DNA of 64,000 nt from positions 682,001-746,000 of the forward strand of contig NZ_JAHTLF010000016.1 in NCBI RefSeq assembly GCF_024614185.1. Direction: 5' to 3'. Under the pieces are notes generated by a model. The model was not told the DNA's origin, did not search any database, and was given only the letters and a program-made list of their open reading frames with translations. The position numbers were made by a program, and so were the translations under genes. The DNA comes from Nocardioides carbamazepini. GTDB lineage: Bacteria; Actinomycetota; Actinomycetes; Propionibacteriales; Nocardioidaceae. Below are positions 17,268 to 26,084 of this stretch, in pieces (position 1 is the first letter of the stretch; every line of letters starts with the position of its first letter).

Positions 17268-18781
17268 GTCAGGACCTTTCCGGAGGAACTGTTCGAGACG
17301 GTGGCGAGCGCGAGCTGCATGACCGCCTCCTCGGTGGCCTCGTCTGCGTCGAGCTCGCCGGCGACGGCGCCGCCACGCATGACGTAGATGCGGTCGGCGA
17401 GGCCGAGCAGCTCGATGAGCTCGGACGAGGCGACGAGCACGGCGACCCCGGAGGCGGCGAGCTCGCGCACCAGGGCGTAGATCTCGGCCTTGGCGCCGAT
17501 GTCGATGCCGCGCGTCGGCTCGTCCAGGACGAGGATGTCCGGCCGGTGCGCCAGCCAGCGGGCGAGTACGACCTTCTGGGCGTTGCCGCCGGACAGCGTG
17601 CGAACCGGCCGCGACGGCTGAGCCGGGCGGACGGCCAGGCGTTTCATGTACTCGTCGACGATGCGCCGCTCGCCACGGCGGTCGTTGAGGATGCCGAGAC
17701 GCTTGGGGGCGCAGCGCCCGATCAGGATGTTCTCGCTGACACTGCGGTCGAGGAAGAGAGCGAGCTTCTTGCGGTCCTCGGGGCAGACCGCGAGGCCGCG
17801 GTCGATGACCCGTGCGGCGCTCCTGGCCTCGAGTGGACGCCCGGACACGCGGATGCTGCCGGCGACGGCCTGTTCCTGGCCGGCGAGTGCGCGGACGAGG
17901 CGGCTGCGGCCCGACCCCACCAGACCGGCGAGCCCGACGATCTCGCCGCGACGGACGTTGAGGCTGACCGGCCCGACACTCGGAGTCGTCAGGCCCTCCA
18001 GCTCGAGGGCCACGTCACCAGGTTCCTGCCGGTCCTGGCGTGCGAACACGTCCGTGAGGTCGCGTCCGATCATGTGCTTGATGAGCTGTTGCTCGCTGAC
18101 GCCCTCGGCGTCGAGCTGGGTGATCAGGCGGCCGTCGCGCAGGACGGCGTAGGCGTCGCTCATCGCGAGGACCTCCTCCATCCGGTGCGAGACGTAGAGG
18201 ATCGCGACGCCGCGGCCCCGCAGCTTCTCGATCACCGCGAAGAGCTGGCTCGCCTCGGTCGCCGAGAGGCTCGAGGTCGGCTCGTCGAGTGCGAGGACCT
18301 GTACGTCGTCGACGAGCGCCTTGACGATCTCGACCATCTGCCGCTGCGCGACTCCGAGCGAGCCGACCTTGGCGCGCGGGTCGAGGGGGACCCCGATCCT
18401 CGTGGCGGTGTCGCGACACAGCCGCTCGACGTCGCCACGACGCACGACCCCGTAACGGGAGGGCAGGTGACCGAGCAGCACGTTCTCGGCGACGGTGAGG
18501 CCGGGCGCGAGCTGGGGTTCCTGGTGGATGACGCGGATGCCGGCGGCGCGGGCGGCCGACGGGGTGGGCAGCTCGATCGGCGTGCCGTTGAGGACGATGC
18601 GACCGGTGTCGGGTTGCTGCTCGCCGCCGAGGACGGAGAGCAAGGTCGACTTGCCGGCGCCGTTCTCGCCGAGCAGGGAGGTGATCTGGCCGGCCCGGAC
18701 GTCGAAGGTGACCTCGTCGAGGGCGACGACACCCGGAAAGCTCTTTCCGACGGACTCGAAGGAGATCGCTGGAGCTGTCAT
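17264..18781 (-). CDS. Sugar ABC transporter ATP-binding protein (RbsA/AraG type, two ATPase domains)
   Basis: A 505-residue fused dimeric ATPase of the CUT2 class. The first half has Walker A 'GENGAGKST' (about 38), 'LGVAQRQMVEIVKAL' and Walker B 'VLALDEPTSSL'. The second half has a degenerate P-loop ('GLVGSGRSRLVRAL'), the signature 'LSGGNAQKVVLARWL' and 'ILVLDEPTRGIDIGAK'. One active and one degenerate P-loop is normal for this class. It is separated from the binding-protein gene by 65 bases that include a very stable hairpin, and its stop overlaps the permease start. Confidence 0.93.
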   Translation of the reverse strand: MTAPAISFESVGKSFPGVVALDEVTFDVRAGQITSLLGENGAGKSTLLSVLGGEQQPDTGRIVLNGTPIELPTPSAARAAGIRVIHQEPQLAPGLTVAENVLLGHLPSRYGVVRRGDVERLCRDTATRIGVPLDPRAKVGSLGVAQRQMVEIVKALVDDVQVLALDEPTSSLSATEASQLFAVIEKLRGRGVAILYVSHRMEEVLAMSDAYAVLRDGRLITQLDAEGVSEQQLIKHMIGRDLTDVFARQDRQEPGDVALELEGLTTPSVGPVSLNVRRGEIVGLAGLVGSGRSRLVRALAGQEQAVAGSIRVSGRPLEARSAARVIDRGLAVCPEDRKKLALFLDRSVSENILIGRCAPKRLGILNDRRGERRIVDEYMKRLAVRPAQPSRPVRTLSGGNAQKVVLARWLAHRPDILVLDEPTRGIDIGAKAEIYALVRELAASGVAVLVASSELIELLGLADRIYVMRGGAVAGELDADEATEEAVMQLALATVSNSSSGKVLT

Positions 18782-18802
18782 GTCTGTGTGATCCTTGGCT
18801 AG

Positions 18803-18839
18803 GTCGGGAGGGCGGCGAATCCAGCGCCGCCCTCCCGAC
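18803..18839 (-). promoter_or_regulatory. Intercistronic hairpin between binding-protein and ATPase genes
   Basis: A perfect 15-bp stem (18803-18817 with 18825-18839) with a 7-base loop, 7 bases after the binding-protein stop and 21 bases before the ATPase start. Such structures after a periplasmic-binding-protein gene commonly protect its mRNA or cause partial termination, raising it above the membrane subunits. No T-tract is present, so full termination is less likely. Confidence 0.65.
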
Positions 18840-18846
18840 GTCCGGT

Positions 18847-19860
18847 TCAGCCCGAGAAGACTTCGGCGTGGTTCTCGGACGTCACCTCGACGCCCGGCAC
18901 GAGGGTCTCGAGCGGGATGTCCGTCCCGTCGAGCAGGAAGTCCGCCATCAGCTGAGCGGCGACCTCACCGTGCTTCCTCGAGTCGGCGAACAGGCTGCCG
19001 CAGTACGCCGGCGTCCCCTTCTCGAACTCCACCTTCGCGAGTGCGCCGTCGCCGAGACCGACCCCACACGAGTCCGCATCCAGATCGGCAGCCTCGAGCG
19101 CGCGCACCGCTCCGACGACCCCCTCCTCGTTGCACGAGTAGACCAGCCAGTGCTTCACGTCCGGGTGGGATGTGATGAGGCCCTGCATCGCCTGCAGGCC
19201 GCCGTCGGTGTTGGCGCCTGCGTAGTTGGCCTCATGGACCTGGTCCTCGGTGAGACCGGGAAGGTTGGCGAGCACGCCTTCCTTGGATGCATCCGTGCGC
19301 TCGGTGCAGACGCTGACCTCGTTGAAGGTGAGGGCAGCGACACCGATGTCGGCGACGTCCCAGCCGTTCTCCTGGGCCGAGGTGGCCAGCATCTTGCCGA
19401 CGGCCGTGCCGATGTCGGTGGTGGCCATGCCGACGAAAGGCACCGGGTTGCCGTCCGCGTCCTCGATCGGGTCGTCGACCGCGATCACCGGGATGTTCTT
19501 CGTCTTGGCCTGAGCCATGACCGCGGGCCCGAGCTCCTGATCCTGGATGACCAGGATCACGCCGCCGGCGTCCTGGCTGAACGCGGTGTCGAGGCTGGAC
19601 TGCTGGACGCTCGCGTCGAACCGCGAGTCCAGCGTGGTGACGTCGAGGCCGGCGGCCTTGCCGCCTTCTTCGACGCCCTTCTGCTCGTTCTGGAACCAGC
19701 CCTGATCGAGTCGCTTGACGACATAGAACACCTTGTTGTTGGTGTCCTCGCCGCCCCCCGACGGTGACCCGCTGTCGGCGCCGCTGCTGCAGGCAGCGAG
19801 CAGCAGGGTCGTACCGAGACAAACCGCGAGCGTCGCTACCGGGGCACTACGTGGCCTCAT
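18847..19860 (-). CDS. Sugar ABC transporter substrate-binding lipoprotein, AraF-like
   Basis: A 337-residue lipoprotein. The signal 'VCLGTTLLLAAC' ends in a lipobox Cys (about 24), followed by a Ser/Gly linker. The mature part resembles E. coli AraF as I recall it: 'WFQNEQKG', 'NIPVIAVDDPI', 'MATTDIGTAVGKML', 'ENGWDV' and 'HPDVKHWLVYSCNEEGVVGA'. This favours L-arabinose or a close relative over ribose. An AAGGAGGT ribosome site lies inside the end of the Gfo/Idh gene, whose stop overlaps this ATG (TGATG). The similarity is judged by eye, so the ligand remains a prediction. Confidence 0.85.
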   Translation of the reverse strand: MRPRSAPVATLAVCLGTTLLLAACSSGADSGSPSGGGEDTNNKVFYVVKRLDQGWFQNEQKGVEEGGKAAGLDVTTLDSRFDASVQQSSLDTAFSQDAGGVILVIQDQELGPAVMAQAKTKNIPVIAVDDPIEDADGNPVPFVGMATTDIGTAVGKMLATSAQENGWDVADIGVAALTFNEVSVCTERTDASKEGVLANLPGLTEDQVHEANYAGANTDGGLQAMQGLITSHPDVKHWLVYSCNEEGVVGAVRALEAADLDADSCGVGLGDGALAKVEFEKGTPAYCGSLFADSRKHGEVAAQLMADFLLDGTDIPLETLVPGVEVTSENHAEVFSG

Positions 19861-20981
19861 CACTGAGGACCTCCTTCCTGTGCGCCGGGCGCAGTGCCCG
19901 GTCGCCGTTGGGTTGACGAGATTTCGCCAATCTGGATGTCGCTCCCGAGGGCGGACGACTGCTGGATCGCCTCGAGCAGCTCGACGCTGCGCGCGGCGAC
20001 CTCGACGGGGGAGTTGTTCTCGGTGCTCGCGCCGACGATCAGGTCGATCAAGCGCTGCGGGGGTATGTCGCACCGATAGGCACCCGCGCCGGCCGGAGCG
20101 TCGATCTCGATCCGTCTCCCGTCGTGGCGACGGACCTCGGCGCGCTCCCGCTCGATGTCCAGGAGCAGGACTCCCTCGCTCCCGAAGACCCGCAGGTCGA
20201 TCTGGAACTTGTCGTCGTCCGGCAGCGTGGCGGCGCCGGCGACGGACCCGACGGCGCCGTTCGTGAACGCGACGTCCGCGGCGACGTACATGTCGACGGC
20301 GGCCTGCCCGAACCCTTGCCTCGCGGTGACCGACGCAGCCCGCAGCCCGGTCAGCCAGAACATGAGAGCGGTGGAGTGGGTGAGCTGCCCGTGCGTGTAG
20401 CCGCCACCGCGCGCCGGGTCCTGCCAGGTACGACGATCCGGCTCGACCAGTGAGGGCGTCCATCCGGAGGGCACCGGACCGGCGCCGCCGAAGAAGCCCT
20501 TGGTCGGAGACGCCATGAAGCTCTGCACGAACTCGATCTCGCCGAGCACTCCGTCGTCCAGAAGGCGCTTCGTCTCGACGACGAACGGGGTGTAGTGCCA
20601 GCCGTAGGGCACGAGGAAGTGCACGCCGGTCGCCGCGACCTGCTCGACGAGGCGCCAGGCGTCGACCGCGTGCAGCGTCATCGGCTTCTCGCACAGCACG
20701 TGGAGGCCACGGTCGAGCGCGGCCGTCGCGTGCGCGAGGTGGAGGTGGTGCGGTGTCGTCACGAGCACGGCGTCGAGGTCCTGCTCCAGGAGCTCCTCGA
20801 CCTGCTCGGTGGCGTGCCGGAAGCCGAAGCGCTCCTGGACCTCCAGCAGGAGGTCGCGGTCGGGCCGGCACACCGACACCAGCTCCACATCGGCGCGGTC
20901 GGCGAGGAGGGGGAAGTGGTTGGTCGTGGCCCACCAGCCGGCGCCGATCGCACCGACCCGGACCCGCCCCGGTGCACTCAC
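19860..20981 (-). CDS. Gfo/Idh/MocA-family oxidoreductase
   Basis: A 373-residue NAD(P)-dependent dehydrogenase. N-terminal Rossmann motif 'GAIGAGWW' (about 9-16), 'DLDAVLVTTPHHLHLAHA', and the family signature 'VLCEKPM' (Lys about 98). The C-terminal part carries the alpha/beta substrate domain with 'GGGYTHGQLTHSTALMFWLTG', whose His is a likely catalytic residue. The GTG start overlaps the MBL gene stop (GTGA). It could oxidise the incoming aldose or modify a uronate-derived sugar. The tail after the domain is Gly/Pro-rich because it runs over the next gene's ribosome site. Confidence 0.87.
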   Translation of the reverse strand: MSAPGRVRVGAIGAGWWATTNHFPLLADRADVELVSVCRPDRDLLLEVQERFGFRHATEQVEELLEQDLDAVLVTTPHHLHLAHATAALDRGLHVLCEKPMTLHAVDAWRLVEQVAATGVHFLVPYGWHYTPFVVETKRLLDDGVLGEIEFVQSFMASPTKGFFGGAGPVPSGWTPSLVEPDRRTWQDPARGGGYTHGQLTHSTALMFWLTGLRAASVTARQGFGQAAVDMYVAADVAFTNGAVGSVAGAATLPDDDKFQIDLRVFGSEGVLLLDIERERAEVRRHDGRRIEIDAPAGAGAYRCDIPPQRLIDLIVGASTENNSPVEVAARSVELLEAIQQSSALGSDIQIGEISSTQRRPGTAPGAQEGGPQ

Positions 20982-21937
20982 GACCTGGTCCAGGTGTGGT
21001 GACCGGTCGACGGCACCTGCCGGGTGACGACGCCGCGGGACTCGAGGTCCTCGAGGTGCCCGAGCACGGGATAGACCAGGTACTGCGCCGACACCGGGTC
21101 CCACGGACCGAGGCGCGGGTGCGACGCGCGCACGATGTCCATGAGGGTGAGGGGAGCCGACGCGCCGGTCACGATGTCGCCGACGACGGCGTCCACCCGG
21201 TCGGCGTAGGCCAGGCTGCCGGCGAGGAACTCGGCCCCCGAGGTCAGGTCGTGGAGCGGGTAGTGCGCGGTGGCCAGGATGGCCGGGCGCAGGCCGGTGA
21301 GGGTCCCGATCGTGGCCCGGTAGTCGGGCACCTTGCGGTAGGTCGGGGGGAACGCCGGGTGCTGGTCGGCGGTCAGCACGCTGTCCGAGAGGACGGCGTC
21401 GCCGATCATGAGCGTGTTCGTCGTCAAGTCGTGGACGGCCAGGTGGCCGTCGGAGTGGCCGGGGACGTGCAGGACCTGCACCGTGCGGCCGCCGAGGTCG
21501 AAGGTCTCGCCGCCGTCGACAGGCAGGTCGACGGTGGTGGTGCGCGTGACGCTGCGGATGAACGTCTTCGTGTCGTCGGGCTCGTCGAAGCCGTGCGGCG
21601 CGGCGAACTCGCCGTACCGCTGGGCGATCATCGTCTCGACGTTCTCGACCAGATGGACGTCGCCGCGACCGACCAGCAGCTTCGCGTCCGGCGCCGCGAC
21701 CCGCAGTGCGGCATTGCCGCCGACGTGGTCGAAGTCGCCGTGCGTGTTGACGACGTAGGCGAGGCGCTCCGGTGCGTGGCCGATGCTCCTCAGGTACGGG
21801 AGCAGCGAGCCGGCGACGGACTCGTCGAGGCCGGTGTCGACCAGCATCGACGACGCGTCGCCGATGATGAGATAGAGCGCGACGTACCGCTCACCGAGCG
21901 GGGCCTCGATGCGATGGATGCCGGGACTGATCTCCAC
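20978..21937 (-). CDS. MBL-fold metallohydrolase
   Basis: A 319-residue metallo-beta-lactamase-fold protein. The metal site is 'NTHGDFDHVGG' (an HxxxDH variant of HxHxDH in which the first His is kept and the second position is Asp-Phe), with further His in 'VLHVPGHSDGHLAV' and Asp in 'LMIGDAVLSD'. A C-terminal helical region (from about 230) resembles the BLACT-type winged helix. GTG start with GGAGGA ribosome site. Within a sugar operon it might be a lactonase or a thioesterase for the adjoining CoA genes; neither is shown by sequence. Confidence 0.85.
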   Translation of the reverse strand: MEISPGIHRIEAPLGERYVALYLIIGDASSMLVDTGLDESVAGSLLPYLRSIGHAPERLAYVVNTHGDFDHVGGNAALRVAAPDAKLLVGRGDVHLVENVETMIAQRYGEFAAPHGFDEPDDTKTFIRSVTRTTTVDLPVDGGETFDLGGRTVQVLHVPGHSDGHLAVHDLTTNTLMIGDAVLSDSVLTADQHPAFPPTYRKVPDYRATIGTLTGLRPAILATAHYPLHDLTSGAEFLAGSLAYADRVDAVVGDIVTGASAPLTLMDIVRASHPRLGPWDPVSAQYLVYPVLGHLEDLESRGVVTRQVPSTGHHTWTRS

Positions 21938-21945
21938 GATTCCTC

Positions 21946-22773
21946 CTACCGGCCCTGGAAGTCGGGCGTGCGCTTCTCGGCGAACGCGGTACGGCCCTCG
22001 GCGGCGTCGGCGGTCGTGAAGCAGTACGTGAACATGTCGTTCTCGTAGGCCAGGCCGACGTCGAGGCTGGTGGACTGGGCGACGCGGACCAGGTGCTTGC
22101 TCAACTGGGTCGCGATCGGGGCGCTGGCCGCGATCCGTGTGGCCAGGTCGTCGACGGCCGCGTCCAGGTCCTCCGGCTCCGTCAGCCGGTCGACCAGGCC
22201 GTTGCGGTGCGCCTCGGTGGCGTCGACCAGGTCGCCGGTGAACAGCATCTCCATCGCCTTGCCCGGGCTCACCACGCGGGGCAGGAGCTGGGTGTTGCCG
22301 GCGCCGCCGTGCCACCCGAGCTTGATCTCGCCGGCACCGAAGCGTCCGGTCACGTCGGAGTAGCGGATGTCGCTCATCAGGGCCATCTCGAGGCCGCCGC
22401 CGATGCAGTAGCCGCGGATCTTGGCGATGACGGGCTTGCGGATCGCCCAGATGGCCCGGGCGTAGTCGACGCGGTTGCGCAGCTGCCAGTTGGACCCGTA
22501 GCCGTCCAGGACCGAGATGTCGCTGCCTGCCGAGAACGCCCGGGCTCCTGTGCCGGAGAGGATCACCACGCGGATGTCGTCGTCGACGTTGATCTCGTCG
22601 ACCAGGTCGAGGAGCTGCTTGCCCATCGTCGGCGTCATCGTGTTGAGCTTGCCGGGCCGGTTGAGCGTGATGCGGGCGATCGGACCGTCGAGCGCGACGA
22701 GCAGATCGTCGGAGAGCGCGGTCGGGTCGGTCGGGTCGTTGCCGCTGGGTGCGGTCGCCGATGCGGTTGACAT
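21946..22773 (-). CDS. Enoyl-CoA hydratase/isomerase (crotonase) family protein
   Basis: A 275-residue crotonase. The oxyanion-hole strand 'AFSAGSDISVL' and the two catalytic Glu of true hydratases are both present: 'IGGGLEMALMSDIR' and 'FGAGEIKLGWHGGAGNTQLLPR' (second Glu). This favours hydratase activity over a mere structural relative. GGAGG precedes the ATG at 22773. It lies 11 bases after the CaiB-type CoA-transferase and 8 bases before the MBL gene. Together with that transferase it would act on a carboxylate activated as a CoA thioester, an unusual partner for sugar genes. Confidence 0.88.
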   Translation of the reverse strand: MSTASATAPSGNDPTDPTALSDDLLVALDGPIARITLNRPGKLNTMTPTMGKQLLDLVDEINVDDDIRVVILSGTGARAFSAGSDISVLDGYGSNWQLRNRVDYARAIWAIRKPVIAKIRGYCIGGGLEMALMSDIRYSDVTGRFGAGEIKLGWHGGAGNTQLLPRVVSPGKAMEMLFTGDLVDATEAHRNGLVDRLTEPEDLDAAVDDLATRIAASAPIATQLSKHLVRVAQSTSLDVGLAYENDMFTYCFTTADAAEGRTAFAEKRTPDFQGR

Positions 22774-22784
22774 CGATCCTCCTG

Positions 22785-24005
22785 TCAGATGACGCCGCGG
22801 GCGCGCAGCCCGTCGATGGCGTGGGTGTCGTGGTCGAGAACGCCGCGGAGGATCTCCTCGGTGTGCTGGCCGAGCAGCGGGGGAGGGGTCCGCACCGATG
22901 CCGGGGTGTCCGAGAGCTCGATCGGGATGCCGGTCAGGCGCAGGGGTCCGATCGTGGGGTGGTCGACGGTGACGATCAGCTCGCGGGCGACGACCTGCTC
23001 GTCGGTGCAGAGGCGTTCGTAGTCGTAGACCTCGCCGACCCATACGTTGACGGCGTCGAACGCCTCGATCCACTCCGCGGTGGTCCGGGCCGGCATGGCG
23101 CGGTGCACGCGGCGGTAGATCTCGTCGCGGTGGGTGTGGCCGTCGTCCCAGCTGGTCATGGCCTGCAGGACGGGATCCTCGATGGCGATGCCGACCTTGT
23201 CGACGGGCGCCATCGCCAGCACGATCCACCCGTCCTTGGTCGGATAGGCCCCGTACGGCGCGTTGACCCAGGCGTGGGCCAGGGGCTCGGCGGATCGCTC
23301 CGGGAGGATCTGCAGGTTGAGATGGGTCGCGAGCTCCTGGCACTGGCAGTCCATGACCGTCGAGAGCATGTCGACCGCGACCTTCTGCCCCTGACCGCTG
23401 GACTCGCGGTGCCACAGCGCGGACATGATCCCGATCGCGGCCTGGTAACCGGTCATCACGTCGACGGCCCACAGCGCACCGGGCTGGGGCGCGGTGTCGG
23501 CGCCCCCGACGGACCACATCGACCCGGAGTACGCCTGCACGACCAGGTCCTGGCCCGGGCGGGCAGCGGCCGGCCCGGTCTCGCCGAACCCGGTGATCGA
23601 GCAGTAGACGAGCCGAGGGTTGATCGCGGCGAGCGTCTCGTAGTCGACGCCGAGCCGGGCTGCTGTGCCGACGCGGTAGTTCTGGAGGAAGACGTCGCTG
23701 GTGCGGACCAGCTCGTAGAGGAGCTCGCGGCCCTCGTCCGACTTGAGGTCGACGGTGAACGACCGCTTGTTGCGGTTGATGCCCAGGAACGCCGTGGTCT
23801 CGCCCTCGAGGGCGGCGTTCGCGAAGCCGTGGCTGCGCGTCCACTCACCGTGGCCAGGCGGCTCCACCTTGATCACGTCGGCACCCAGGTCGGCCAGCCG
23901 CATCGCGCAGATCGGCCCGGCAAGCATCTGGGAGGCGTCGAGGACGCGCAGTCCAGCCAGTGGTCCGGCCGCGGCCGCGGGGATCTCGTCGGTCACGGCG
24001 CTCAT
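22785..24005 (-). CDS. CaiB/BaiF family (family III) CoA-transferase
   Basis: A 406-residue class III CoA-transferase. Motifs: N-terminal 'PLAGLRVLDASQMLAGPICAMRLADLGADVIKVE' region (first 45 residues), 'FLGINRNKRSFTVDLKSDEG', and the catalytic Asp region 'DVFLQNYRVG' followed by 'ITGFGETGP'. The family moves CoA between carboxylates such as formyl/oxalyl, carnitine/crotonobetaine and bile or aromatic acids. The ATG overlaps the stop of the GH88-type gene (ATGA), so these are one transcript. Which acid is activated is unknown. Confidence 0.9.
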   Translation of the reverse strand: MSAVTDEIPAAAAGPLAGLRVLDASQMLAGPICAMRLADLGADVIKVEPPGHGEWTRSHGFANAALEGETTAFLGINRNKRSFTVDLKSDEGRELLYELVRTSDVFLQNYRVGTAARLGVDYETLAAINPRLVYCSITGFGETGPAAARPGQDLVVQAYSGSMWSVGGADTAPQPGALWAVDVMTGYQAAIGIMSALWHRESSGQGQKVAVDMLSTVMDCQCQELATHLNLQILPERSAEPLAHAWVNAPYGAYPTKDGWIVLAMAPVDKVGIAIEDPVLQAMTSWDDGHTHRDEIYRRVHRAMPARTTAEWIEAFDAVNVWVGEVYDYERLCTDEQVVARELIVTVDHPTIGPLRLTGIPIELSDTPASVRTPPPLLGQHTEEILRGVLDHDTHAIDGLRARGVI

Positions 24006-25057
24006 GCGTCGGCACCCTGCTCGAGGAGGAGGCGCTCGCCGGTGATGCGCAGCGCGGAGCCCTGACCCCAGACGTTGACCTCGGTGGGCAGGGTCCGGTA
24101 CATGATCACGTCGTCGACATTGGTGACGCCGGCGTAGGTGCACGCGGAGACTCCCCAGAAGTCTCCGTCCGGATCGATCCTCGACCGGGTCGCCTCCCAC
24201 GCGAGGTCGGCGGTGGGCCGGTACGAGTCGTCGAGGAGGCCGAGCCGCAGCGCCTTGTAGTAGGCCGCCCCGAAGAACGAGGCGGTCGACGACTCGAGGT
24301 ACGACTCCTTGTCGTGCAGGAGGGTGTGCCAGAAGCCGGTGCTGTCCTGGTGCCCCCGCACCGCGTCGGCCATCGCCGTCATCTCGGCGAGCGCCCAGGG
24401 GTAGCGGGGGTGGTCCGTCGGCAGCAGGGCGAGGGTCTCGATCATCCCGTAGAGAGCCCAGCCGACGCCGCGGCCCCACCCGTAGCCGTGGAGCATCCGC
24501 ATGCCGGTGTCCCACGAGTGTCCGAGGAAGGGGCCGGTCTCCGGTGCCGCAAGCAGCCGGGTGTGCGACGACCACTCCTCGAGGGCCCGGTCGAAGTACG
24601 CCGGATCGCCCGTCGTGTGCGCGAGCCGCGCGTAGAAGGGCGGCACGTGGTAGATCGTGTCGACCCAGACGGTGTGCCGGTACATCGGGATGTCGGGCCG
24701 GTACAGCGGAGCGCGGGCGGAGCGCGGAGCCTGCTCGCCCAGCCACCGGGCGAGCCGTCCCGCGGCCTCCTGCAGCGCGACGTCATCCGTTCGCTCGGCC
24801 ACCCGCAGCACAGCGGAGCCCGGGGTCAGGTGGTCGACCCAGGTCAGGGGGCGGTCCGCCCACGTGCGCAGGAACCGCTCGCAGAAGGCGAGCGTGCTCG
24901 GGTCGTCGAGCAGCTCGGCCGCGTCGAGCAGGCCGTCGATGGCGATCGCGTCGCCCCAGAACCAGACGGTGAAGTCGTACTCCGTGGTTCGCGAGACCAA
25001 TGCTCGGAGGAGCTCGGCAGTGCCGCTGTGCACGGCGACTGTCGTGGCGGTTGTCAT
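24002..25057 (-). CDS. Glycoside hydrolase family 88/105-type unsaturated uronyl hydrolase
   Basis: A 351-residue intracellular (no signal peptide) (alpha/alpha)6-barrel protein. Similarity to YteR/YesR-type hydrolases is seen in 'VWVDTIYHVPPFYARLA' (with the key Asp), 'GHSWDTGMR' and 'GYGWGRGVGWALYGMIETLA'. These enzymes hydrate the double bond in unsaturated glucuronyl or galacturonyl oligosaccharides left by polysaccharide lyases, releasing a keto-uronate. That role fits with the secreted lyase-like protein at the far end of the operon. It leads the operon after the GntR gene and is coupled to a CoA-transferase. Confidence 0.85.
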   Translation of the reverse strand: MTTATTVAVHSGTAELLRALVSRTTEYDFTVWFWGDAIAIDGLLDAAELLDDPSTLAFCERFLRTWADRPLTWVDHLTPGSAVLRVAERTDDVALQEAAGRLARWLGEQAPRSARAPLYRPDIPMYRHTVWVDTIYHVPPFYARLAHTTGDPAYFDRALEEWSSHTRLLAAPETGPFLGHSWDTGMRMLHGYGWGRGVGWALYGMIETLALLPTDHPRYPWALAEMTAMADAVRGHQDSTGFWHTLLHDKESYLESSTASFFGAAYYKALRLGLLDDSYRPTADLAWEATRSRIDPDGDFWGVSACTYAGVTNVDDVIMYRTLPTEVNVWGQGSALRITGERLLLEQGADA

Positions 25058-25203
25058 GGTCGTGGATCTCCTGACGTGTCGGTGGCAGATGCGGTGGTCG
25101 AGACGAGGCGCGCGGGACGGCGCCGGATCGCTCGTAGGGATCTCGGGGGTCGAGCTCGGTGTCGGCAGAGCCGTTCAGCGACGCGGAGGAAGAGGGTGGG
25201 GCA

Positions 25204-25932
25204 TCATCCGGCGTCGAAGTCGACTCCGGGAACGACGCTGGTGATGTCGTCCCTGGTGCGACCGATCAGTCGCTCACATGCGCCGGCAGCCGGCTCGGGC
25301 TGACGAGAGGCGATGTGGTCGAGCACGGCTGCGTGCAGCGGCATGGCCGTCTCGCTGGAGTGCGCGACCTGGATCGTGATGTCGCGGCTCATGCGCAATG
25401 CGGACGCGATGGTCGCGTTCATCTGCAGCAGGAGGGGGTTGTGGCAGCCGACCAGGATCCCCGTGTGGAAGCGCAGGTCCGCGGCGATGAACGCCTCGTC
25501 GTCCTGCGCCTCCATCGCCGCAGTCATGTCGGCGAGGGCGTCGCGCATGTCCGCGATCTCTTCGGGAGTCGCGCGCCGAGCCGCCAGCCGCGCGGCAGCG
25601 GGCTCGACGATGGTGCGCACCTCGACGAGCGAGCGCAGCAACCCGCGCTGGTCGCCGTTCGTGGCCTGAACCTGCCACTCCAGGATGTCCGGATCGAGCA
25701 GCGCCCAGTTCTCGGGCCCCGTCGCACGCGTGCCCACCTTCTGCTTGGTCTCGACGAGGCCCTTGGCGGCCAGGGCCCGGATGGCCTCCCGCAGGACCGT
25801 CCGCGAGACGCCGAACTCGCCGAGCAGCTCGGCCTCGGTCGGCAGGACCTCTCCCGTGGGGTACTCGCCCTCGACGATGCGACGCCCGATGGCGGATGTC
25901 AGTTGGTCCGAGAGGTTGCGAGATAAAAGCAT
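25204..25932 (-). CDS. GntR/FadR-subfamily (FCD) transcriptional regulator
   Basis: A 242-residue regulator. Residues about 1-75 form the GntR winged helix ('GEVLPTEAELLGEFGVSRTVL' and 'REAIRALAAKGLVETKQKVG'). The rest is an FCD domain: 'LVEVRTIVEPAAARLAARRA', 'DLRFHTGILVGCHNPLL', and a final 'HAAVLDHIASRQPEPA' with metal-binding His. FCD regulators commonly answer to sugar acids. The start is set at 25932; an ATG 15 bases further up is possible and neither has a clear ribosome site. It precedes the sugar operon and is divergent from the gene at 26099, with an 18-base inverted repeat between. Likely controller of the catabolic operon. Confidence 0.88.
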   Translation of the reverse strand: MLLSRNLSDQLTSAIGRRIVEGEYPTGEVLPTEAELLGEFGVSRTVLREAIRALAAKGLVETKQKVGTRATGPENWALLDPDILEWQVQATNGDQRGLLRSLVEVRTIVEPAAARLAARRATPEEIADMRDALADMTAAMEAQDDEAFIAADLRFHTGILVGCHNPLLLQMNATIASALRMSRDITIQVAHSSETAMPLHAAVLDHIASRQPEPAAGACERLIGRTRDDITSVVPGVDFDAG

Positions 25933-26022
25933 ACAATAATGAAACATGACTTTCTGGACTGTGTCAACCGTCACACCTGGCCCGGCTCGACGATGCGCTG
26001 CCAGCCGTTGGATCGGGTGCCC

Positions 26023-26040
26023 GTACATCGGAGGATGTAC
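26023..26040. promoter_or_regulatory. Inverted repeat, candidate GntR operator
   Basis: GTACATC-GGAG-GATGTAC: perfect 7-bp arms with a 4-base spacer in the gap between the divergent gntR-type gene (25932) and the alpha/beta hydrolase gene (26099). The GT...AC ends suit FCD-type GntR sites. It is the most symmetrical element in the gap. Function inferred from position. Confidence 0.5.
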
Positions 26041-26084
26041 GAGGAACCGATCCAGCGACCGATGATCGAGGCCGTCGCGCGATC

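Noticed and set aside
20978..21937. Aldonolactonase for the sugar operon
   Set aside because: The MBL fold can act on lactones, but the sequence shows nothing specific; other activities such as thioester hydrolysis are equally possible.
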